A stretch of DNA of 64,000 nt from Ctenosaura bakeri (GCA_948474755.1 CAOLHI010000351.1:434001-498000), one strand, 5' to 3'. Counted from the first letter of the stretch, positions 28,115 to 40,785 are shown. Translations and numbers: made by a program. Notes: a model not told the origin generated them from the letters alone.

Positions 28115-28129
28115 ATATAGTTGATCCCA

Positions 28130-31100
28130 AGAAGCACCATACTTGGTGTGTATCAAATGGGACCAAAATGAAATTTTGCACCTGCTCCATTAACTGCTTT
28201 GGGTACTTCCCAAAGCACTCCTTTAGATTTCTGGTTTGTTTGGGGGTTACTTTGGCACTAAAATATACACCTATGGACCAGTTTTAACCAGACATGGTAT
28301 CTGAATTTAGGTTGCTGTCCCAAGCTATTTAATGCAACTTTGGAACTCGTTAAGAACCTCCATTTTAAAAAATGACACTGCTGCCTTGGGTCCATTTTGC
28401 AAGGAACTGCGTCCAAAACAAATTTTAAGGATTGTAACTGCTGTCAGAAATAAAGAAGCATTAACTCTTTTATAAAGTGAGCAATGGGAAGAGAGCAGTG
28501 GGGATAGTATCTGTTTTTCTTCCACTTGCTTTCTCCCAACCTGTTCCAAGTCTCTTCTCCATTGTTCAAGATCTGTTAGTTCCCTATGTTTAAGACAAAA
28601 ATGATGATTAGTGCTCCAACCCCAATAATGGTTACTAACTTACCCCAACCCATGATAGTCAGCTTTTGAAATGTTTATAACCAACTATAGATCTTTTTTT
28701 ATTTATCTCCTTTTCTATCCTGAGATGCATTTCTTGAAACAGTAAACATAAGTTTTCTTTTTACCTTAGCAGAACAACTTGAGTAATTCTTCTTGCTTCT
28801 ACCATAAGCTCAATTGTATTGGTCCATTGCAATCACATAATATAAATACTAAGTATTCCAGATAGTACTACCAGTCAAACTTTTGTTTCATTCAAATCAT
28901 AAATGAAATCCTCACTACCAGGTACACTTCCTATTTGTATATATTAACAGCATATTCATTCTTCTTTGTAGTGGTCCTTTTGAAGCCTAAAAATCACCAC
29001 ACATGTACAGAAAGGAAGTATTGGCAGGCATGGCAAAACTCCAAGATTTGCAAGATCACCAAAAATAGTTTAAAGAGGGAAAATATTGTTAAACTTCACC
29101 TATCTATCTAGATAGTCTATAAGGACAGATCATGCTGAGTTACTACTAAACACCGTTGCTGCTATCCTACCTTGCCTGCTTAGTTACAATATGAATCTGT
29201 AGTGTTACTGAGTACAGAGCAGTTACAGATCCACAACTCTACAAATCCATGCAACACCGGATGCCATCTGGCATCTGTTGAATGGAAATGGAAAGGTTGG
29301 GGTGGAAGGGAAATGGATTGGTACATCCTGGAGGAGTGCATGGCTGGCTAAAACCATGCACAGAAACATGTCAAACTAACATTTTTTGGAAGGAGGTCTA
29401 CAGGCAGTGAAAGAGAAGAAAAGACGGGGGGCGGGGGGATAACAGATGACAACGCAGATTCTGGCTGCTACAAGATTCCATGCTTGCAGAGAAATTAACT
29501 TGAGTTAATAGAAAGTGTGTTAAGAAAACACTGGATTCAAACTGAACCCAAATGCATCTCTATGGTCAATGTAATAATGCATCCTCTGGAAATGGCAGCC
29601 CTAAGAGTGATTTGACCCAAAATTGCACTTGAATTTGAAGGAAATGAAAAGGAGAACAGAACCAAAATAGCACAGTTCAATGTAGCTGGCTCCCTGGCTC
29701 AGTTCTGCTTCAACCCCACTCTGCCCTCTGTTACCTGTCCCCTTAGCTGTTTTCGACCATGGAATGAGCAAGGTAGACCTCATTCCACTATTGCAAGATG
29801 AGGCCCTCCTTCCCAGTCTATGCGCTCAGTGGCAGGAGGAAACCTCACTCTGGGAAAAGCAGCAGCTGAAGAGTCCAGTGAAATGAAGAGATACATTAGA
29901 AGAACATTTCCTGAGGCAAGAAATAGCCTCCCAATTCCCAAAGTGTATCTCTTTGGTTCACTGGAAACCTCTGTTCCCTTCAGCCTACTTCCTTAAGGCT
30001 CTCTTTTCCTTGAGAAAAGTGGAGGGGCACAGTGGGCTGACCAATCATTGCATCCCATGAGCATTACCAGACACCTCCTGGCAATTGCCCCCTTGTGCAT
30101 ATGTGGACATTTATCAACAGTGGTGATAAAGACAATGGATTTTTAAGGAAACCACTCAATCTGAGTGATTAGAGCTGGTGAGTGTTTGTACAACCAACAG
30201 ATACAGATCCACAATTTGGAAATGTTTTGTTTTGTTTTTACCAGAATCCCCAATCAACTTTCTGGCTATGCTCAGTGGGGACCTTTAAGTTGTGGACGGA
30301 AAAGTAAAATTTCAATATTCTGAAAATGATAAATAGCAATGGTGTTTAAGAAGCAGAACCTGGAAAATTCTTACTCTCCGCTCTCAGCCTCCATAGGGGA
30401 TTCTGGGAGTTGTATTGCTCCTCAATAACTTTTCCATGCCTTTTTTAAGAAATTTCAAATGAGTGCAGCGATCAAGCAAAGTACATTTATATGGCAGCTC
30501 CAGACTTTAGAAAGGCATCTTCTGAGAAATCTCTCATGGTCTTTTGTGGTTACATAGTGCATTCTGTGCTGTCTGAATTCCTTCACCAAATCATTCTAGC
30601 ATGTCTCATTACATTAATCTGACTTCATATATTGCCCTCCTTCAACAGTCAATCACATTCTTAATGCCTTTCTTCCAGTCATCTGAATAATCAGATTTAA
30701 CATCTTACATTCTTCAAAGAGTAATCTCTCAAGCTATTTCATTTGATTTAAATGCTTTCAGCCTTCTAAAAAGAAATATGTAGATAACTTTTTAAAAACC
30801 CTGTTTACATGGCAGGACAAAATACATTTGGATACATTACTAATATCCATTTACATTTAGGAGCTGACATTTATTGTTACTTGGGTATACAAACACTGGT
30901 ACTTTTTTTCCTTTTTGTTATTAAGGTATAATATATGTGTATAAGCATATTTATAACATGTATATTTTTTTAAAGTTATGACAATATTCATTTATAACAA
31001 TAGTTGATTATTGTTGCACTAAAAATTAGTTAACATACACCATCTTTCAACGTCTGTCTATTTAGTCATAACTGTGTATTTGCGTACTTTAATTTCTCAG

Positions 31101-31570
31101 TTCTGGGAATCTTCCCCCCCCATGTACCATAACAACCCCTAGTACCTGTTATTATTTTTTCTATGTCACTACAAATAATATGGGATCAAAGAATATTTCT
31201 ATATCAATCATTATTTTGGTACATTAAACCAGTGAGTTTTATTATGAAAAGGGCTATCATAGATGAAAAGGTGTGTCTTTTATTGTTTGTCACTAAACCT
31301 TTGCGTGTGGGGAGGAGGCTAGCGACCCATAAGAAACATCTGCCCCTGCCCAGATATTGATACTTTTTCAAATATTATTTCTAGGTATTATTTTCCTCAA
31401 ATATCATAACTGAAGAATAGCTTATATTTTACATCCAGGTTATCCCATCTTTTTTCAGTCTTTCTCTTTTACAGTGATACTTCAACATTAATATGTCACT
31501 ATGGCTGCATGGAAATGAGCTAAGTGGGTGGATCTTAGCATAAGTCAATATAAGGGAGTTCACAGAAGGA
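28130..31570. other. FRK intron 1, 3.4 kb with no recognised repeat
   Basis: No exon, RNA gene or repeat family was recognised. It is the longest repeat-poor stretch of the intron. Confidence 0.35.
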
Positions 31571-31643
31571 AAGTTTCCTATTCCTTCCTCTGCCTCACAA
31601 CCACATGTAAGTTTCCTATTCCTTCCTCTGCCTCACAACCACA
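31571..31643. repeat. Tandem duplication, 38-bp unit
   Basis: The unit starting AAGTTTCCTATTCCTTCCTC at 31571 is repeated at 31609 with no difference over 35 bases. It is a recent local duplication. Confidence 0.9.
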
Positions 31644-32417
31644 ACTTCCCCAAAACCTCTGATGAGGACTGTGCTCTTCAACAATTTGAGATAGGATGGG
31701 GTTGGCTATACAGGTACAGTAGGATAGGCTATATCCCAGCCTTTTTGCAATAAAACTTTACTGAATTGTTTACTACAGACACACAGCTGCAAACAGACAC
31801 CAAAAGTCTGTGTTTCTTCCGCTCTCCTTTACCACCCTTCCAATGATGATAACAACCAAAAACTTTTAGGTGACCAGAGGTCAAGGATGAAAAGAGTAGG
31901 CTGGCTAGGCATAAAGGGACTTTGTACAGAGGAGCTTCACTGTCTGAACTTTGCTAACTGAGGTATGCCTGTAACTCCAGTTCAAGTTCTCGCCTACCCT
32001 GTTCACTGCTCCTAACCTACCTTGCCAAATCACACCGCATACTTTCCTAGCTCTCACACTGACAGACTGCTCTGCCTGTTATTTTCTCCCTGACTCTGCC
32101 ACACGCTCCTTCATCAGCTAATCAGCACTCAGGAGAGCCCAACACGCTATCATGTCACTTCCCCTCCTTGCTCCCACACCTAACTTATATATTCCAAAAT
32201 TCTCACATACAAATCATTCTACCACTTATTAACTTAACACAAACATATACAGACGTATTAAATTGCCAGACCTCACAGCTTTCACCCTTGTAGGACCAGC
32301 CATGCAAAATTGATCTTTAACCCCAACTCCCATTGCCTGGGCCAATGAGCCCCTAACGGTCTTCCAATATGTTGAATGTCCTTGACCCAAAAAATCAGAC
32401 TGTATAACTTAAACTGA
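31644..32417. other. Non-coding stretch, possible LTR remnant
   Basis: From about 31737 to 32170 there is a 'gcaataaaactttactg' block followed by C/T-rich sequence. It recalls an LTR or other repeat, but ends and duplications were not found. Confidence 0.2.
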
Positions 32418-32634
32418 GGCCATTTCTGCACTAGACTGTTATAGCGCTACTATTCCACTTTCAACATCCTATGGAATCCTGGGGTTTGCAATTTAGGGAG
32501 GGGCAGCCTGGCCCCTCCCTAAACTGCAAACCCCAGGATGCCAGGATGCCCCTCCCTAAATTGCAAATCCCAGGATTCCATAGGATGTTGAAAGTGGAAT
32601 AATAGCGCTATAACAGTCTAGTGCAGAAATGGCC
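32418..32634. mobile_element. Foldback MITE, copy B
   Basis: The outer arms are GGCCATTTCTGCACTAGAC and its exact complement at the right end. Both arms share TTTCTGCAC and GCAATTTAGG, where other copies have CCGCAC and GCAGTTT. The centre carries a partial duplication ('ccaggatgccaggatgcccctccctaaa'). Flanking triplets (tga, tta) do not match exactly. Confidence 0.85.
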
Positions 32635-32820
32635 TTAGATTTATATCTTTGGATTCACAAGCAAGACACTATGATTCCTGGTCTGCCATCTGCAAAGTAC
32701 AAACTGATTTGATTTTGGCACTTGTCACTCAGCCTACTCAACATTTACAATTTTTCTTCTTTAATTTGTACTGTCCCAGGCTTCTGCAAAAGAAATGCAG
32801 TAGCCTACAAAAGGAATATA

Positions 32821-33305
32821 CTGTCTGTCATCTGCATTTGCTAGGGTTAGAGGTTCAGGACGCACACAAATATTCACATAAATATCCACCTATGGAAATA
32901 TCAAATATGTGTGTGTCTGTGGGAAGGGGACCAAGGCATAGTAGTGAGAGCAGGCATCCAGGGTCCAAACCAGGTCAGAGAAAGGAAAAGGAAGGGGATG
33001 GGTCAGCATGGTGACCCTAGACTTCTTCTCTCACACCCTTCTTCTTCCTTGGATGTGTGTGAGGGCATTGAGAGAGGCTTTGTGGTGCTGAGAACTGGGC
33101 TGTGATCTGTCCTTAGCTGGCCAAGCAGTGGCTGATGGAGGAGGACCAGAGGTGGGTTTTTAAAGGGCTGTATGGCCTGATAGGAGCCACTGAGAGGGAA
33201 GGCTCCCCTAGAAAAGAAGTGCTTGAAATGAGGGGGAAGGGCTAGAGAAATTCACAAATAATCACATTCACAAAAGTTAAGCCTGCAAATGTGGAGGGCT
33301 GACTG
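32821..33305. mobile_element. Tigger/pogo-like element, TA target
   Basis: It begins CTGTCTGTCATCTGCATTTG and ends 'cctgcaaatgtggagggctgactg', flanked by TA (32819-32820 and 33306-33307). The body matches 19527-20325 without the nested MITE. The first bases of the left terminus are diverged from CAGTCAGCCCTCC. Confidence 0.65.
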
Positions 33306-33307
33306 TA

Positions 33308-34027
33308 ATCACCTTCTGATGCCTATTTAAACCATCTTTACAGAACCATATCCTTCAAACTATAAAATAATTCCTACAGTATAATTCCCATCTCTCCAGT
33401 CCTTTTTTTCTCCTGAAAAGTGAGGCAATTCCCAATCTTCTCTTCAATTGCTCCTCAAGCTAATAACCACAGTATCACTGAAATCCTTTAACAAGTCCTC
33501 CAGTTATCACCCCCTGTTGCTTCTTTCACCAGGATGGGAGCACTCCTGCTACTCTGGAAAAGATTCTTTTGGAAGGGAGCAGAGGGGGCTGCAGTTGTGG
33601 GAAGGGGATTAGATGGTCCCACTGCAGAAGAAGTTGGGCCACAAGATGTTGGGTTTCGCAACAAAATGCTTTATTTTGTGTTCTGATAACTAATGGAACA
33701 GAGCATGTTGTACAATAAAAGTTCCTTGTAATGTTTCATAACAGAATGGCTTCACTACATCAGTACATTAAGTCATGTGGTTGTTGTCATTTTCTTCCAT
33801 TTACAGCAGAATCCTATTTATATGCCTACTCTGATATAAGTTCCACTGAGTTCAATAGAGCATACTCCTAGCTAAGTATAGCAGGAATGAGGTATGTTAA
33901 TGAGGTCATTAACAAAGCTTCATCTGTTGCCATTTCTGCTATATTTCTGTCACTTCTTCTCTACTACTACCACTGGGAAACATTTGTGGAGAACACATGC
34001 CCTGTGTATCAGAAGTCAGTGTGTAGG
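33308..34027. other. FRK intron 1 unique sequence
   Basis: Nothing recognised. Confidence 0.3.
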
Positions 34028-34029
34028 TT

Positions 34030-34080
<51 letters not shown>

Positions 34081-34081
34081 T
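34028..34081. repeat. (GATA)n microsatellite
   Basis: About 13 uninterrupted GATA units. It directly precedes a LINE 3' fragment. Confidence 0.95.
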
Positions 34082-34082
34082 T

Positions 34083-34215
34083 GGGGCCTCAGAGCGAGGA
34101 TGTGGGAGAAGACCTTCTTAGCCATAGCACTGCACAGTGGAATGTCCTCCCCTTGGAGGCCTGACTGGTTTCATTTAGGTGCCAAGTAGAAACATGGCTT
34201 TGTATAATAGATTTT
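34083..34215 (+). repeat. L2/CR1-like LINE 3' fragment
   Basis: 'gatgtgggagaagaccttcttagcc...' followed by 'tggaatgtcctccccttggaggcctgac' matches the block at 475-540 of the first LINE (motif ..RAF..A....WN.LP..). Confidence 0.5.
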
Positions 34216-34645
34216 GACTCAATGATTAATTTCAAATTTCAAATTTATTTCATATATTTTATAGATGCATGAACTGGTCCATTCTACTACAAGCGATCTT
34301 TTTGTTTTGTTTTTTTGTCATTACGAATAGCCACAATATATATAAATCAATATACGATAGATCCATATGTATATGTTGCCGTACACTCCATAAGAAATAT
34401 CAATCAACAGTATGAATTCAGCACTACAGTATTATTCAATACTCGATTGTACCCCCCAAAAAAGATATAAATGAAATAGATAAATAATTAGATAATTTTG
34501 AGTTTGTCTAGAAGAACAGTTGTTATTTTACCCTGACAATTATTATACCCCAACCAAGACCTATTCGATATATTCACTATTTCTTATCCTAGAGTATTGT
34601 TATGAAAATCTAATATAAGAATCTAATTAAACTTAGATTTAACAA

Positions 34646-34830
34646 ACAAAAAAAGGAAGGAATACGAGAGAGATACAAATATAAGCAATATAAGAAGTAA
34701 AAAAAAGGGGGGGAAAGAATAAAAAGGGGGGAAAGAGGAAGGAAAGGGAAAGGAAGAGAAAAAGAAAAAAAGAGAAGAAAAAAAAAGAAGGGAAAAAAAG
34801 AAAAAAGAAAATGGAAAAAGAGAAAGCAAG
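34646..34830. repeat. Long purine-rich tract
   Basis: From about 34646 to 34830 the plus strand is almost all A and G, with a few interruptions in the first 50 bases. It includes poly-A and poly-G runs. It is low-complexity sequence next to a LINE remnant. Confidence 0.85.
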
Positions 34831-34834
34831 TGAT

Positions 34835-35690
34835 CTTGACCCTTGTCCATCTTGGCTTTTAAGATCTAGTGGACATGAATTGATTGGGTGGATTTGAGCT
34901 CACTCTATCAAAGAGAGGTGCCTGCTGCTTTGAAGGAAGCTGTAGTGCAGCCTCTCCTGAAAAGGATCTCGCTGAAGTCAGAGGTTTGTGACAGCTAGCA
35001 TCCTACAACTAATATCCCATATTTGGGCAAGGTGTTTGAGCATATGGTAGCCTGAGTAGCCTCATTGTGACCCATTTAAGCCTGGTTTCAGGCCAGGAAA
35101 CAGTACTGAAACAGCCTTGGTTGCTCTGACTGGCAACTTCCTCTGGGTGAAGGATAGAAGGAATGCTACTCCTGTTTATGTTCCTGGATCTCTCAGCAGC
35201 TTTTGATACTATTTGTGGTATCAAAAGCTGCACTGGAAGCAATGTGTTACAATGGTTCCATTCCTATCTGCAAGGTCAGTTCCAGACAGTGGGATGGGGA
35301 ACTCCATTTAGCCCCATGACCATTGGGCCGTGGGGTGCTACAGGAGTCCCTCCTATCTGCCATGCAATTCAGCATCTGTATCTGGCTGCTGGAGGAAATC
35401 ATTAGGAGTTTTAGGGTTGATTGTCATTAGTATGCTGGTGACACTCAACTCTGCTTCTCCTTGTCATCCAAATCAGCTGGGGCTCTGAAGGTACTGGAGC
35501 AGTGCCTGCATGCTGTCATGGGCTGCATGACAGCCAATAAACAAAAGCTCTATCCTGATAAGATGGAGGCTATGTGGGTTGGCAGTTCTTGGGTCTAGGA
35601 ATTAGATAGATTACCTTCCCTGAAGGAGCAGGTTTGTAGTCTGGGAGTTCTCCTAAACCCATAGTAGTTTGTACTCAATTAATTCACTAG
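34835..35690 (+). repeat. L2/CR1-like LINE reverse transcriptase remnant
   Basis: The block at 35162-35220 reads MLLLFMFLDLSAAFDTI, the conserved RT motif with the first catalytic Asp. Next comes 'LQWFHSYLQGQFQTV'. A 'YAGDTQLCFS' reading near 35428-35458 is the YADD box with Asp changed to Gly. Downstream 'MTANKQKLYPDKMEAMWVG' near 35525-35580 is also family-typical. Multiple stops show it is dead. Confidence 0.6.
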
Positions 35691-37952
35691 AGGGGAGAGA
35701 AGAGCAGGACATGTGACCCTGCTCTTCTTCGAAGGCTCAGGCCGCACTCTTTCCTAGTTTTTGTGCACTTCCTCATTAATAGCTTTTGCCATCATGATCA
35801 CAATCTGGTATCACCTGGCCATACATTTCCTGGTTTTCACTTGTGAAATATTGAAGGGTAAGCAGATGTAGTAAAACAACTACCACTGCCAGCAACAACT
35901 TTTCCAAGCTCTCATATCCTCAGACATCATTGCAGAATCTATCATATCATGCAGAAAGAAGCATGCTCCTGGCAGTTTGGGCTCATGCACCTTGTTTTCT
36001 GCTGAAACAGTAGGGTAGTTGTTATTTTTCAGCAGCAACTGTACTAGTGCAGAGGGCCCAGCAAATTTGGCTAAGGGTCAACAAACAGCCCATGGGCCTT
36101 ATATTACCCACCTTTGGAATATAGAATTCCAACCTTAATTCTGTAGGCCATGAACACTTTCCTCCCCTATCATTGACATGTCACATTTAATTGACATCAT
36201 TGACATGTCACATTGAATCTGACTAGTGTTTCGATCACTGTTCATAAACAGAACACTTAAATGAGAAAGTCAGCTTGAAAGACTACAAGGATTTTTGAGG
36301 GGTGAGAAACAAAGGAGGATTTGTTTTCATCTCGAGTCTTCCTACTTGGTGAGGGTTTTTAATATCAATAGTACAGCTGAGCAGTACCTGTTGGCACAGG
36401 GTCGTTTTCATGTTTAGGTAAAACAACTGCCACTAATAAAAGTAAGGACAGGTGATTTGTTAGTTTCCATGGTTTCTGTTTGTAGTGCAGAATATAATCC
36501 AAAAGAAGAAGAATGAAGGGATGCACAGGAACAAGAGAATGACGGAGAGAAACTGTACTTTAAAATTAGGAATATTGCTATGTGCTCAGAGTTCATATGC
36601 TGTGGGGTTCAGTATATTCAGTAAGAATATAAGTATGGAGTTAAAACTTTACTTCAGATGTGAAGAATTTCACTTTATTTATTATTTAGCTCCACTAAAA
36701 AACAGATTTATAAATTAAAGCTACTTTTATAGAATTAGAAACTAATATTAATCAAGAAGAGTTTGGAAAGTTTTTTTGGAGGGGGGACTGTATAAACCCC
36801 CCCCCCCAGTCAGTATGGCCAGTGGCAGCTGTAGTCTTCCTAAAATAATATTTCCTGCTCTGCAATCACACCATGAAAAAGAAGTTCTCTGTAGCCAATT
36901 CATTACAAATATGCAACAATGGCTAAACACTTCAAGTATTCTCTAAAGGGGAAGAAAAACAAAATAAACAGTGTTGTATTCTCTGAACAAACAAAGTCTG
37001 TACTAGGCTAGGGGAAAACAAACATTATACAGCATCCAAACTATCCAAGTCTTACCAGAATTAGTTGGTAAACTGACTGCAAGCTGTCATTTGCTGTAAG
37101 AGACAAGTGTGTACACCTGAGTATCTTTTTTTTCCAAAAAGCAAAGAGCACTGGTATTAGTGATGTTGACAGGCTTTGCGTTTTTAATCCTGAAGGAAGA
37201 CATTCACCCAATTATCATGTGCAATTCTGCCTGAAACAGCTTGCAATTCTATTGCTTGTCTTGATAAGATTTTTTAAAAATCAGAAGTGTCATTTTAAGA
37301 AGCAGTGTTCTAGTGTGAAAAAATATGGTTATGTACTTTAGGTAAAATAAAGTAACCACAAAGGATAATTTTCACTATACACAGTTTTTATTACTTTTGT
37401 TGTATAGTTTAAGAAAATGAATGGTTTTTTTACCCTTGCTTTGAATTTCGCCCATTCCCCTCAAGTCTAGACACTTTGCTTTCCATTTCATCCCACCTCA
37501 AGAAATGGTACCTTTGGGTGGAGGAAAAAAACCTTTTTTTATTACACACTAGGAAAAATATATCCAACTGCTGATAAATGCCTGAACTACGCTTTTCTTT
37601 GTATAGAAGATGGCTTAGGCCGAATGGAATCAAACATCAGAACCTGTGCCAGTTTTGTAGGAGGTGTAGTCATAGGCGGGAGTCATGTATTTCCAACTGA
37701 TATTTTGTAAGTTTTTTCCTTCTAAAATTATTGTTAGTATTTTTGAATCAGAAAACTTGGCAACACTTCCCCTACTCTTCTAATACGTTTCAATTGAGAT
37801 CTCTTCACTAAATTGCATGGCAAAGGATTTTACCACCACTCCGAAACTGGCAACACAGTTTCAGTCTGCCAAGTGCTGAAGGACACAGCTAACTGTCTGA
37901 GAAAAGGGAAATGTTTGTGCATGGAGCTGAAAACACAACTTATGGGGGGAAT
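35691..37952. other. FRK intron 1 sequence
   Basis: No gene was recognised. A 27-bp direct repeat (ATCATTGACATGTCACATTT unit) lies at 36169-36221. A G-run and C-run form a short complementary pair at about 36779-36807. Confidence 0.35.
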
Positions 37953-37955
37953 TTA

Positions 37956-38353
37956 GGCAGTTTTTGCACACGGTTTCTATAGCATGAGGGCCACTTCAGT
38001 GTCGCATAAATGGGAGTGTTGGTCCGTACGACGAACTCCCATTCACGTGACGCTCACAAGCCTAAGGCGGGACGTGCGCACATTTTCTTATTTTCGGCTC
38101 TAAGCTGAAAATACTGCACGGTCATGCAATGCTCCCAGGGCCCTCGTGCACTTGCGTGCATGCGGTGCGTCGAACGAGCTGGGCCGGTCACGCTTCCTCC
38201 CCCAGTGCAGCCTACAGCTCCCAGGCTGCGCTACAGAAGGAAGGGAAGCGACCTGCGGGACAAAGGAGCGAGGGAACAGCAGCGTTCCGGATGAGGCTTT
38301 TCGCGCAAGACGCCCTCCCCAGTCGCGCAAATGAGTAACGTGTGAAAAGCCCC
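37956..38353 (+). mobile_element. CpG-rich Harbinger-like MITE, TSD TTA
   Basis: The ends are GGCAGTTTTTGCACACGG and, on the minus strand, GGGGCTTTTCACACGTTAC. TTA lies at 37953-37955 and 38354-38356, the classical target of PIF/Harbinger elements. Internal features are the stem 'gtgtcgcataaatgggag' / 'ctcccattcacgtgacgc' (about 37999-38052), the hairpin 'ttttcggctctaagctgaaaat' near 38090, and 'gcagcctacagctcccaggctgc' near 38206. It is GC- and CpG-rich with no transposase. Confidence 0.75.
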
Positions 38354-38363
38354 TTAAAGAAAA

Positions 38364-38413
38364 AAGGGAAGGAAGGAAGGAAGGAAGGAAGGAAGGAAGG
38401 AAGGAAGGAAGGA
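38364..38413. repeat. (GGAA)n microsatellite
   Basis: About 11-12 GGAA units immediately after the MITE at 37956-38353. Confidence 0.95.
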
Positions 38414-38676
38414 AAAAGAGATCCTGACTAGATTTAATTAATTCTTATTTGACATACATTTGGGACTTATAGAAGGGAGGCTCTCTTCCATATGTATAAC
38501 TCTTTTGGATTTCCTGAGTACATATTCTGGGAGGCAGTGGAATTTTTAAACTCCAAACAAAATGGATAAAACCAAAAATATCAGCCTAAGCTGCCCAAGT
38601 GTGCTCCCTGTGCCACTGTCTGATACCGCCAAAGAAGCCCTTCCTGCTCCCTATTCTCCCTACACTCCAACTCACA

Positions 38677-39219
38677 AGCCCTTTCCACACGAGGCTGGTG
38701 AATCAGTTCACGCCGTTTCTTACTGGATTTTCTGGGCTCAAAACAAAGCAGACTTTCCCTCATTTTCTTCCACATAGCTACTGCATATGTTCCATTCTGA
38801 TTCAGAGGAGTGCAAGTTCATGAATCCACACTGCCTCCGCCATAGCCACTCCCACTACTCCCCTCACCTGCCCTGTTGGCTGTGATTGCCCCCCCCGTTT
38901 TTGCATGGTTTAGTACATCATTGCATACATGCGTAAATCTATACTACCCCCTGGCCCCTCCCATGAGCCCTCCTCTGACCACCAATTCGCATTGGCACGA
39001 ATGTACGTGTCTGCACCAAATAGGATCGATCTGGAAAATTGGAAAACCGATTTCTTCTGGTTTTCAAATAGCATGCTTTGCCATCACATGGACGAGCATT
39101 TAGTTGGAATTATGTGTGGAATGAAAGTAAATAAACCAAACCTAGTCTGCTTCAACGTGCAGAAGACCTCCGTGGCAAGACGCATTGGCCCGTCTTAATA
39201 ACCGCGTGCAGAAAGGGCC
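38677..39219. mobile_element. TIR element, 543 bp, TSD ACA
   Basis: The left end is AGCCCTTTCCACACGAGG and the right end on the minus strand is GGCCCTTTCTGCACGCGG. ACA flanks both sides (38674-38676 and 39220-39222). The interior differs from the CpG-rich family, but termini and duplication length are of the same type. It has no coding capacity. Confidence 0.6.
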
Positions 39220-39222
39220 ACA

Positions 39223-40599
39223 GTGACTCTTTCTTCCTGAAAGCAACAGCAGTGTATTTCTTTTTAACAAAATGGAGGAAAGCAGAAAGGGCAGACTGGC
39301 TTTAAAAACAACTAAAACCATTCTCCCGTGCCACTGCTTTCACTCTTGAGGCTGGTTCATATCCTCCTTGAAATTTGAACTACGTATGACAAAAAAAAAA
39401 AAGCAACACAAGGCTGCCACACTTACAACTCCCCATCCAATTCCTCTGAATAAGTCAATTCCCACAACCATAAATAGGGGCAGGCAGAAATTCCATTACA
39501 TCATAATGAAAGGCAGTGAATTACAGTCCAATCCCTAGAGGTAAAAAAAGTAAAATTGTTCCAGGTCATTATGGCAAAAGTAACTAGATATGAAAGTAAC
39601 TTGTTACAAGTAAGATTACTTCCAAGTTCATAGCAGCATATATGGTAACATATACTGTATTGCTTTGATGGTTTAATGTTTCAAAATTCCATAATTTTCC
39701 CATCATGCAGTATAACCAAGAGAAAAGTAGAAGTGAGTAGGAAAAGAGGAAGGTCACGTTACAGATCGATTGAGTCAATTGAAGAAACCAAGGCACTGGG
39801 TTTGCAAGATTTGAACAAAATTCTTAAAACCTGGGACTCATGCAGGTCCTCTTTCATAGGATAACCATAAATCATAGTCAACCTGACAGCAAATAACAAC
39901 AATTTATTGTGTGTACCTACAGACATATTCAGCTGTACAGCTTATATAAACTGAGTGAGTTTCTTCTGAAAGAAAGCAACAAAATGTGCTGAGAACTACA
40001 TGTATATCATAACAAGCGCATTTCTTCTTATCAAGCAAGTGTTCACCTGTGCATACTTCACTTGGCAGCAAGTATTCCAGAAACACCCAAGCAAGTCACA
40101 CCAGGTGTGTTTTCAATAATACCAAGTACACCCTAGTATGGCAATGAAATCAACAGGCTGCCCTTTGTATGCGAGGCAGGTGCATAAATGAACAACAATC
40201 AAGGAATGGAATGAAAAGATACAGTGAACAGGTCACTTCTACATTCTATATTTGCATTTCAGAAATTTTGCATTTTACAAATTTTGCATTTACACCTATT
40301 TAACAATAATTAGAAGATGGTTTACCATCTGATTTTCCCAAGTAGGAAAATGTGTGAAACATTTTATGTAGATCAGGCCTGCACAGCTTGTGATTTATGA
40401 ATCCAAATGAAGCCCCTAGTTATTTATTCTGTTGTCCCAGTGTATGAAAACCACCTAATACTGAGGTCTGCTAAGAAAGAAGTTTATTGAGTCTCTGGAA
40501 GGACAACTCATATTACTCATTATTCATTACTTATTGCTCATAGCCAGTATATTTTTATTATTACTATTTTTGAATAGTCCAGATTTAGGGGAGAAAATA
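39223..40599. other. FRK intron 1 sequence
   Basis: Mostly unique. A fragment at about 40376-40440 (CAGGCCTGCACAGCTTG...) resembles the terminus of the hAT element at 11933. Confidence 0.3.
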
Positions 40600-40785
40600 C
40601 CAGCATACCCTAGCCAGACTGGCCACTTTTAAAATTGTTTTTCATCTGTTTTTAAAGGAATTTTTAAATTGGTTTTTAATTATTTTTATTTGCTTTTTTC
40701 AATAATGTTTTTTATCTTTTTGTAGCACATCACTATGAGAGACAGGATAGTGATAAATATATTGATAAATAAATAATATGTCAAG
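40600..40785 (+). repeat. LINE 3' tail (L2-like)
   Basis: The T/A-rich 'gtttttaattatttttattt...' run, then 'gcacatcactatgagagacaggatagtgataaatatattgataaataaataa', follow the pattern of LINE 3' ends in this window, with a terminal ATAAATA repeat. Confidence 0.45.
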
